From Elusimicrobiota bacterium (lineage in GTDB: Bacteria; Elusimicrobiota; Elusimicrobia; Elusimicrobiales; Elusimicrobiaceae), in assembly GCA_023393825.1 (NCBI GenBank), contig JAEXBW010000007.1:1-28136 (forward strand): DNA of 28,136 nucleotides. The letters are read 5' to 3'. The notes below the pieces were generated by a model. The model ran no database searches, was not told the DNA's origin, and saw nothing but the letters and a program-made list of their open reading frames with translations. This document shows positions 16,354-22,900 of this stretch, in pieces. Each line of letters starts with the position of its first letter. Position 1 is the stretch's first letter. Both the position numbers and the translations under genes were made by a program.

Positions 16354-17706
16354 TTATTCGCCCAAAATTTCTTTGGGGGTATTTATAATCGCTTTCTTTA
16401 AGAAAGGTTTCTTTTTAAGTTCTTTCTTTAAGGATTCATCTCTTAAAGAATTTCTGTAACCTTTCTCTTGGAAGGAATATTTGAAGTTTGTATGTATGTC
16501 GTAAGTGCCGTTGCAGATTGCGGCAACGTCTTCCGCAAATACAATTTCTTCGTCGGTCGGGATTACAAAGGCTTTAACGGGGCTGTCTTCGGTGGAAATT
16601 AAGCTTTCCGCATTTTTCGTCATTGCGGCCCAGTTGCGGTCCTTATCGTACTTAATGCCCATATATTCCATATCTTTAAGGGCAAGCTCTCTGTATATCG
16701 GCCCGCGTTCGCCCACGCCTGCGGTAAATACAACTGCGTCCACGCGGCCCAAAGCGGCGGCGTATGCGCCTATGTACTTTTTAATGCGGTAGCCTTCCAT
16801 ATCAACGGCAAGCTGGCATCTGGCGTCGCCTTTTTCGGCGGCAAGTTCAATGTCGCGTCTGTCCTGAAATTTTTCCGTAATACCAAGCACGCCTGATTTT
16901 TTGTTTAAGATGTTATACATTTCCTTGGGGGAAATATTTTCTTTCTCCATCATCTGGAAAGCGACGGAAGCGTCAAAATCTCCGCATCTTGTACCCATTA
17001 TGAGGCCTTCCAGCGGGGTTAAACCCATGCTGGTATCGTAAGAAAGCCCGTTTTTAACAGCGTTAACGCTGGCACCGTTGCCGATGTGGCAGATGATAAG
17101 ATTGCAGTCAAAAGGGTCTTTACCCAAAAGGGCGGCAGCGCGTTTGGCATTGTAAAGGTAAGAGGTGCCGTGTGCGCCATATCTTCTCATTTTATGCTTT
17201 TCGTACCAAGCGTACGGCAAGGCGTACATATAGGTATGCGCGGGCATTGCCTGATGCCAAGCGGTATCGGCAATAACAATATGCTTAATGTCGGGCATTA
17301 CGGCGATAGCGGCTTCCATACCCAAAACGTTTGCGGGGTTGTGGAGGGGGGCTAAGTCGCAAATATCTTTTAAAAGCTGTATAACTTCGGGCGTGATTAA
17401 GACAGATTTTTCCAAAGGTCCGCCGTGTACTACTCTGTGGCCGACGGCATTAATTTCCGTCATATCTTTAATAACGCCTATTTGTTTATCGGTTAAAGTG
17501 GATAAAACCCATTGTATGGCTGTTTTAAAATCGGGGCAGGGGGATGTTTTTTCGTACTTTTCTTTTCCCGGGACTTCTTGGGATATTACGGCGTCGTTAT
17601 AACCTACTTTTTCTATAAGGCCGACGGCTATATTTACTTTATTTGCATGGTCAAAAAGACTGTACTTTACGGAAGAGCTTCCGCAGTTTAAACACAATAT
17701 AATCAT
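16354..17706 (-). CDS. ackA: Acetate kinase family enzyme, divergent pocket and C-terminal extension
   Basis: The family transfers phosphate between acyl phosphate and ADP (substrate-level ATP formation, or acyl activation). Visible landmarks are N-terminal LCLNCGSSSVKYSLF, AVGHRVVHGG (catalytic Arg), LAPLHNPAN, HIGNGASVNAV, the MGLTPLEGLIMGTRCGD loop, FTAGVGERGP and TDEEIVFAED. Departures from the usual consensus: the FDTAFH motif reads ADTAWH, and YGFHGTSH reads YGAHGTSY, so the Phe lining the acetate methyl pocket in Methanosarcina AckA is Ala. The usual SSDFRD-type segment is shortened to QDRRD. The protein is 450 residues against about 400, with a Lys-rich tail of about 50 residues. CGGAG precedes the ATG. 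No phosphotransacetylase gene is nearby. Acetate is the default substrate, but a larger acyl group is possible. Confidence 0.92.
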   Translation of the reverse strand: MIILCLNCGSSSVKYSLFDHANKVNIAVGLIEKVGYNDAVISQEVPGKEKYEKTSPCPDFKTAIQWVLSTLTDKQIGVIKDMTEINAVGHRVVHGGPLEKSVLITPEVIQLLKDICDLAPLHNPANVLGMEAAIAVMPDIKHIVIADTAWHQAMPAHTYMYALPYAWYEKHKMRRYGAHGTSYLYNAKRAAALLGKDPFDCNLIICHIGNGASVNAVKNGLSYDTSMGLTPLEGLIMGTRCGDFDASVAFQMMEKENISPKEMYNILNKKSGVLGITEKFQDRRDIELAAEKGDARCQLAVDMEGYRIKKYIGAYAAALGRVDAVVFTAGVGERGPIYRELALKDMEYMGIKYDKDRNWAAMTKNAESLISTEDSPVKAFVIPTDEEIVFAEDVAAICNGTYDIHTNFKYSFQEKGYRNSLRDESLKKELKKKPFLKKAIINTPKEILGE

Positions 17707-17790
17707 TTAATTTTCTCCGGTATTTAATACGCTGGCGCGCCGCCGCGCTGCTGCAGGCGGCTGTTACAACTATATTTTACTAAATTTTAG

Positions 17791-18438
17791 CTATAAGGGC
17801 TTTCTGTAAAAAGCAAGAATTTGGCCTGCAACCTCAATATCGGCGTGCTTAAATCTTTTTTGCTTTTTGTTTTTATCTTCAAGGATAATGTGGTCTTTAT
17901 ATTTAAAATATTTTTTTATGCAGTATCTTCCGTCGGTTTTTACAAGGGCCAGTTTGCCCTGCCCCGCGGCAGATGAGGGGACTACAATGGCATATTCTCC
18001 CGCGTTTGCCCACGGGCAGGCGGCTTGCGCGGTAATTTTAAGCGCAAACGGGGCGGAGGTTTTAACCTCCAGCATAACGGGTAAAAATTCTTCGGGCTGG
18101 CAGTAATAAGGCAGGTCAAAGTATTCTGTGTTTGCCTCTGTCATTACGCCTATGTGTTTTGTTGCGGGGAAGGAGGAAAGCAGTTCGTAAATTTTCTTTT
18201 CCGTCTGGTCTTCTTCTCCCGTTTCGGCGCAGTAATTAAAGTTATCATCGGCAAAGTAAGATACCGGCTTTTCAAACACATGGGAAAGTTTGAGCATATT
18301 ATCTCTGTCTGGTTTAAAGCGGTTTTTTACCCAGTGTGATACGACGCTGGAATCTTTAAGCCCCAGCTTTCTTGAAAGCTCCACCTTTGTCATAGACGTA
18401 GTTTTAAGCAACAGCTCAATTTTTTGTCCAAGGTTCAT
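17791..18438 (-). CDS. XRE-type HTH regulator with S24/LexA-like C-terminal domain lacking the catalytic serine
   Basis: The 215-residue protein starts at the ATG 18438, which has GGAG 9 nt upstream; longer in-frame starts lie upstream of that site. Residues 1-62 form a helix-turn-helix (LGQKIELLLK, MTKVELSRKLGLKDSSVVSHWVK, the latter split as MTKVELSRKLG + LKDSSVVSHWVK). Residues 100-215 resemble the S24 peptidase fold of CI/LexA repressors (FALKI, AGEYAIVVPSS, GKLALVKTDGRYCIKKYF, IEVAGQILAFYRKP). The GDSM motif that carries the nucleophilic Ser aligns with AQAA, so the Ser is Ala, although a Lys at the usual position (CIKK) remains. The usual Ala-Gly cleavage site is not evident. It therefore probably acts by binding, not self-cleavage. 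A TGATAC palindrome lies 90 bp upstream in a divergent promoter. It may repress the structured RNA and genes to its right. Confidence 0.88.
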   Translation of the reverse strand: MNLGQKIELLLKTTSMTKVELSRKLGLKDSSVVSHWVKNRFKPDRDNMLKLSHVFEKPVSYFADDNFNYCAETGEEDQTEKKIYELLSSFPATKHIGVMTEANTEYFDLPYYCQPEEFLPVMLEVKTSAPFALKITAQAACPWANAGEYAIVVPSSAAGQGKLALVKTDGRYCIKKYFKYKDHIILEDKNKKQKRFKHADIEVAGQILAFYRKPL

Positions 18439-18506
18439 AAATAGTATCTCCATATAATTTTTAACAAATAAAGCATTAAAAGTCAAACGCAATATCGTCT
18501 AAAAAT

Positions 18507-18535
18507 TTGACAAATTTGAAATAGTATGATACGAT
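18507..18535 (+). promoter_or_regulatory. Rightward sigma70-type promoter of the structured-RNA/small-gene operon
   Basis: TTGACA (18507-18512), a 17-bp spacer and TACGAT (18530-18535, 4/6 to TATAAT) are seen. The -10 element lies inside the TGATAC/GTATCA palindrome, so a bound repressor would block RNA polymerase. The expected start is near 18542, about 200 nt before the first small gene. Confidence 0.65.
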
Positions 18536-18552
18536 TGTATCAGATTTGATAC
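18527..18552. promoter_or_regulatory. Palindromic operator TGATAC-N4-GTATCA plus a third half-site
   Basis: TGATAC (18527-18532) and GTATCA (18537-18542) form a perfect 6+6 inverted repeat around GATT. A third TGATAC stands at 18547-18552, exactly 20 bp (two helical turns) after the first. The repeat overlaps the rightward -10 element and is 90 bp from the divergent HTH regulator start, as expected of that regulator's operator. Binding is inferred. Confidence 0.65.
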
Positions 18553-18591
18553 GGTTTTAAAACAAAATCCTACCAAATCAGGCCGACAGGC

Positions 18592-18715
18592 AAAACACCC
18601 GCGGGCCAAGCAGCCCCGAACATAACAGTTTGGGGAAGCGAGACGGCTCTCCCAACACTCCTTAAATTTTTAAGGACCGCCGCAAAAAAAGCGGCACTCT
18701 CCCCGCGGGTGTTTT
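18592..18715 (+). ncRNA. Candidate structured RNA / 5'-UTR element, multi-branched
   Basis: A perfect 14-bp closing stem (AAAACACCCGCGGG at 18592-18605 with CCCGCGGGTGTTTT at 18702-18715) encloses four local hairpins. P2 is 18614-18635 (CCCCGAAC/GTTTGGGG, 8 bp with one G-U, loop ATAACA). P3 is 18640-18651 (GAGA/TCTC, loop CGGC). P4 is 18660-18675 (CCTTAA/TTAAGG core). P5 is 18679-18695 (GCCGC/GCGGC, loop of seven A). No ORF with a ribosome-binding site lies inside. A rightward promoter begins about 50 nt upstream, and the GGAGG of the next gene follows the right arm by 13 nt. It could be a cis-acting leader (riboswitch or attenuator) or a free small RNA. I do not recognise a known RNA class. 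Confidence 0.6.
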
Positions 18716-18740
18716 AATTATAATCAGCGGAGGTGTGTTT

Positions 18741-19049
18741 ATGAAAACCAGAGCTTTAAACGACAATAAAAAACAGACATTAAACAGCGGCGCTACATGG
18801 GCAGAACTTTACAACATACTTTACGAATTACTTGAAAGACGTCAGTATCTTTTGCCTTACGCCAGAGAGTTTAATCTTATAGACGGAACTTTAAAAGATT
18901 ATTTTTCGGGCGTGCCAAGCTGCTCCATAGGGGAATATAAAGTAAGCGGACATTGTTTGAGGCAGGACGCGGCCCTTTCAAACGGGGCGGCAAAAGTAAA
19001 AGACGCAAAAAAGTGGATAGTGGAAATACAAAAGCAGAATAAATTATAA
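18741..19049 (+). CDS. Small protein of unknown function
   Basis: 102 residues starting at the ATG 18741, which has a strong GGAGG 7 nt upstream; the GTG at 18735 overlaps the spacer and is unlikely. The sequence is soluble, mixed charge and probably helical in its first half (TWAELYNILYELLERRQYLLPYA) and at the end (AAKVKDAKKWIVEIQKQ). Two cysteines are present (SCSIGEY, GHCLRQ). There is no signal peptide, membrane segment or motif I recognise. It is the first gene after the structured RNA and is followed 11 bp later by another unrecognised gene, so the two form a unit that is probably controlled by the divergent HTH/S24 regulator. A phage-derived or toxin-antitoxin-like role can be imagined but nothing in the sequence shows it. 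Confidence 0.75.
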   Translation: MKTRALNDNKKQTLNSGATWAELYNILYELLERRQYLLPYAREFNLIDGTLKDYFSGVPSCSIGEYKVSGHCLRQDAALSNGAAKVKDAKKWIVEIQKQNKL

Positions 19050-19060
19050 CGGAGGTTTTT

Positions 19061-19471
19061 ATGGATTATCTTTTGGCAAGATGGTACACGGTAAAAAATT
19101 TAACGCCGCAGCGTCTTAAAACCCTGCACAATTTTGAAACTGCCGTAATTAAGTACAGCCGCAACAAATCCGCAGAACTTAAAAAACAAAAAATATTTTT
19201 ACCTCTTTGGTGGCAGGAAGGCGCGTTATTTTTGAACGCAGAATTTAAACATTTTTGGCTTAAAGACGCAAAAGACCCTAAAAAAATAAAAGCCTTTAAA
19301 CTTGAAACGGAAAAGATATTTAAACTAAACGGCATACAAATAACAGGAGGGGAAGTTTTTAACGATATTAAATTTATGCATCGCTGTGACCTTGCCATAA
19401 ACGCTTCGGTCCCTAATGCGGGACCAGCTTCCTCAAAGCCCTCCACCTCCCGACCCGCACAACCTGCCTAG
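19061..19471 (+). CDS. Small basic protein of unknown function
   Basis: 136 residues with a clear ribosome-binding site (ACGGAGG before TTTTT and ATG), 11 bp after the previous stop. The first 110 residues are rich in Lys and aromatics (MDYLLARWYTVKNL, FLPLWWQEGALFLN, FKHFWLKDAKDPKKIKAF) and probably helical. The last 25 or so are a low-complexity Ser/Pro/Ala tail (GPASSKPSTSRPAQPA). No signal peptide, membrane segment or known motif is visible. A GGTCCC/GGGACC hairpin lies inside the tail-coding DNA (about 19409-19426). The basic, aromatic character could suit nucleic-acid binding, perhaps of the structured RNA just upstream, but this is only a guess from composition and position. A terminator follows. 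Confidence 0.75.
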   Translation: MDYLLARWYTVKNLTPQRLKTLHNFETAVIKYSRNKSAELKKQKIFLPLWWQEGALFLNAEFKHFWLKDAKDPKKIKAFKLETEKIFKLNGIQITGGEVFNDIKFMHRCDLAINASVPNAGPASSKPSTSRPAQPA

Positions 19472-19506
19472 CATAAGGCGGTTATACCCCAAAAGCCACG
19501 CAATGC

Positions 19507-19537
19507 AAAAGCGCTCTTATAAACAGGGCGCTTTTTT
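19507..19537 (+). terminator. Rho-independent terminator of the small-gene operon
   Basis: An AAAAGCGCTC / GGGCGCTTTT stem with a loop of about 9 nt (TTATAAACA) is followed by a T-run of six. It lies 36 bp after the stop of the 136-residue protein. Confidence 0.8.
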
Positions 19538-19681
19538 GCGCTATATTTTGTTTGCTCTCAAATTTATTTTTGCGCGCGGCGGGGCTGATTTTTAAAAAGA
19601 GGTTTTAAAATATCTAAAAATATAATATAACTAATTATACTTATAAGAAATAATTAAAAGATGTTATTATTAGAGGGAGCT

Positions 19682-19819
19682 ATGGCAAAACGTAAAAAGA
19701 ATATAAAAAAAGCCGACACCCAAAAAGATTATAGTCATAAGTTTAATCCCGTGCAGGAAAGCATAGTTTCCAGCCTGCAAGATGACGGCTGGAATATAAT
19801 AACGTTTGAAAAAGACTAA
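19682..19819 (+). CDS. Possible 45-residue basic small protein
   Basis: The ATG at 19682 is preceded by a strong GAGGGAG site 3 nt away (spacing short but usable) and the frame stays open for 45 codons to TAA. The N-terminus is very basic (MAKRKKNIKKADTQKDYSHK), the rest mixed (FNPVQESIVSSLQDDGWNII). No similarity is recognised. It lies alone between the terminator at 19507 and the PAS-protein gene, in an AT-rich context with a TATAAT at 19621. Codon use looks like that of the neighbours, but short ORFs of this size can occur by chance, so the call is moderate. Confidence 0.5.
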   Translation: MAKRKKNIKKADTQKDYSHKFNPVQESIVSSLQDDGWNIITFEKD

Positions 19820-19827
19820 AACCCGCC

Positions 19828-19865
19828 GCGGTTTAAGCGCGCCGTTAAATGCGCTTTAAACCCGC
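19828..19865. terminator. Hairpin after the 45-residue ORF, terminator-like on the opposite strand
   Basis: GCGGTTTAAGCGC pairs with GCGCTTTAAACCCGC, with two single-base bulges and a 10-nt loop. It is followed on the plus strand by A-rich sequence, so the T-run needed for termination exists only for leftward transcripts. It lies 8 bp after the small ORF stop and may instead protect its transcript. Confidence 0.4.
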
Positions 19866-19970
19866 AAAAATAAAAACCGCACTTGCATATATTACGCGTA
19901 TTTAATATGGTATCATTAAGGTAAATTATGCCTTAGTGTAAACTTTTGTTTGTGCATCTGCGGAGGATTT

Positions 19971-22900
19971 ATGTCTAAAAGCAAAAAGGAAAATACTTTT
20001 TTAACAGCCGTTAAAAACATAATGAACGGGCCCGCCGACGGAAACGAAAAAGATATTTATCCCGATGAGTTTATTGCCCAAAGCGCAAAGGTGTTTGCGC
20101 GCCTTAAGCAGCCTTGCTTTATCTTCGGCGGCAATAAAAAAATAGTTTACGCCAATCCTTCTTTTATGGAACTCTGCGGGCTTAAAAACCCTCCCGAAAC
20201 CCTTGCCGATATTTTTGATAAAAAAGATTTAAAGTTTTTCTTTTCCAAAGCCGCCGCCGCGCTTGATTTTGACGACAGCGTAACCTTAACCTTCAATTTT
20301 TCCTGCGCGCAAAAAACCTGCTGCGCAACTGGGGATATAAACTATCTTTCGCAAAGCGGGGATATTAAATACTGCGCAGCTGTTTTAAAGGAAGTTTCCG
20401 ACGCGGATTATAATTTAAAAAACGCGGAGCTTGATGTTTTAAAATCCCGCAACTATCTGCAAATTTTATTTTCCACCATACCTATGGCCCTTTATGTAAG
20501 GGACAAAAACGGCAAGATAGTTATAAGCAACAGCGCCGCGCAAGAAATTTTGGGCCTTAAGGAAGACGGCGATAGCGCAAAAGCTTTCAACCGCGCCGCG
20601 CTTAATGCGGATTTGGAGCAGGATGCGGAAGTCTTTGCCACAGGCGCTTTGTGGCAGAGTGATTGCCAGTCGTTTACCGACGCCGGCGGCGCAGCGCGCG
20701 TGGCGCATATTTTTAAAGCGCCCGTAAAAGACGAAACGGGCAAAATAAGCACAGTACTTACTTTGTTTGAAGATATTACAAACCGCAAAAGACAGGAAGA
20801 AGATATTTTGCGCGACAGAAACCTTTTACAAAGCATTCTTGACTATGCCCCTATGGCTATTTATACTCGCGGAGCGGTGGGCGGGCTTACCTTTTGGAAC
20901 AAGCGCACAATGGAAATTTTTGAAGATACGGAAGAAACCGTCGCCGCAAAAGGCGCGCACCAAAACCAAACGCAGGAAGCTGCGGCAGGGTATCAAACCA
21001 GAGAAGAAGAAATAATAAAAGAAGGTAAAGTGGTAGTGTACGAGCAGGAACCTTACACCACAAGAGAAGGCACCAACATTATGCTGCATCTTATAAAAGT
21101 GCCTATACCCGCCAGCGGCAATAATCCGCCATGCGTACTCACCATCGCGCAGGATATAACGGAAAGGTATATACAGGAAGAAGAAACCTTTAAAACGCAA
21201 AACATTATCCAAACTATTTTTAATAATGCCCCGATAGCCATTTACGCCAGAGATGATAAAGGCGAAATGTTGTTTAGAAACAAGAAAACATTGGAAATAC
21301 ACGGCTGTACGGAAAATGACATTTTAAACGAAAGCAATGAGCAAAAAGAATTTTATCAAAAGCGCGAACAGGCCATAATAAAGAATGGTAAAACGCTGGA
21401 CCTGCCTGAAGAAGAATATATAGGCCCCGACGGCAAAAAGCGCATAATACACGCCGTTAAAGTGCCTGTATTTGCCTCTGACGGTAAACCTATGATGGTT
21501 ATTACCATTGGCGAAGATGTTACGCATACCAGAGAAAAAGAAAAAGAAATTTTACGCTCCAAAAACTTTTTGCAGGAAGTTATTGATAATCTGCCCGTTG
21601 CTCTGTTTGCCAAAAAATACACGGGCGAATATATACTGTGGAATAAAAAGAGCGAAGACCTTTTTGGTAAAAAAGCGCAGGAAGTTATCGGCAAAACTCA
21701 TCATAATGACGAGATTAACCCCGAGCAGGAAGAATTTATCCGTATGCAGGAACAAAAGGTATTTGACGTCGGCAGGGAAGTTGATATCCCGCAGGAACTT
21801 ATATCCACTCAAAACGATGGCATAAAGATAATGCACACCGTAAAAACGCCGCTCTTTTACGAGGACGGCACGCCAAACTGCCTGCTTGGTATATCGGAAG
21901 ATATAACCTCCAAAACCAAAATGGAAAGACAGGTTTACGAGGCAAAAACAAAGTACTCGCTTTTGGTGGAACACTCAAGGGAAGGTATTTTGATTATAGA
22001 GCAGGGCAAGGTTTCCTTCGCCAATAAAACGCTGCTTTCCGCTTTGGGTTATAAAGAAGGCGAACTTGACGGCAAGAGTTTTACGGAACTCGCCGCGCAG
22101 GAAAATCAGGCGCTTGCGGGCGAATTTTACGATAAAGTTTTTGCAGGCACAGCCGCGCAGGAATTTGCAGTAATAAAATTGCAGAACAAAAATATGGACG
22201 AGATTGTGGAGTTTGAAATTTCTGCGGCCGTTTCCAAATATCTCGGCAAAAAAATTCTTATTATGTTCTTAAGGAATATAACAAAAGAACATAGGATTGA
22301 AGACGCGGTAAAGACGAAAGATGACAAATTCCGTCAGGCTTTTGAAAATGCCAAAGTTCCCTTTGTCCTTTTGCAAAATAACGGCTATGTGTACGAGATG
22401 AACCGCTCCGCCAGAGATTTGTTCGGCTTTACCAAAGAGGATAAACCCTTTTACGGCAGCATATATATAAAGCCGGGTTTACCGCTTGATGCGCGCAAGG
22501 CTATGGAAAACCTTGAAAGTTCTATCTTCCGCGCGCGTATAAATTTTGATAAACTTAAACAAACCTTGCAAGGCGTGGAAAAAAGCGGTACGCTGGATAT
22601 TAGCGTCAGCATGACGCCTGTTAACGAAAGGCAACTTTCAAGCGGCAGGGTTGTGGCGGATTATTTAATGGAACTTACTCAAAAAACAAGCGAAGAGGAA
22701 GTTGCCTCTCACGCTCAAAACAGCAGTATGAACGGCGATGATATACTTGCTTATCAAGACGCCGTCATCCTTTGCGACAGAAGCGGCCTTGTGCTTAAAT
22801 GCAATGTACAGGCCGAGAAGCTTTTTAACCTTAGTTTCAATAAAATACAGGGCAGAATGCTTTCCGTATTCTTCTCTCAAAACGATACCCTTGCCATAGA

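Noticed and set aside
18592..18715. Retron msr-msd RNA or integron attC site
   Set aside because: No reverse transcriptase or integrase gene is nearby, and the GTTRRRY/RYYYAAC core arrangement of attC is not present.
21552..21974. Long antisense and alternate-frame open stretches within the PAS/GAF gene
   Set aside because: No ribosome-binding sites and no recognisable protein features; the sense frame has continuous PAS motifs.
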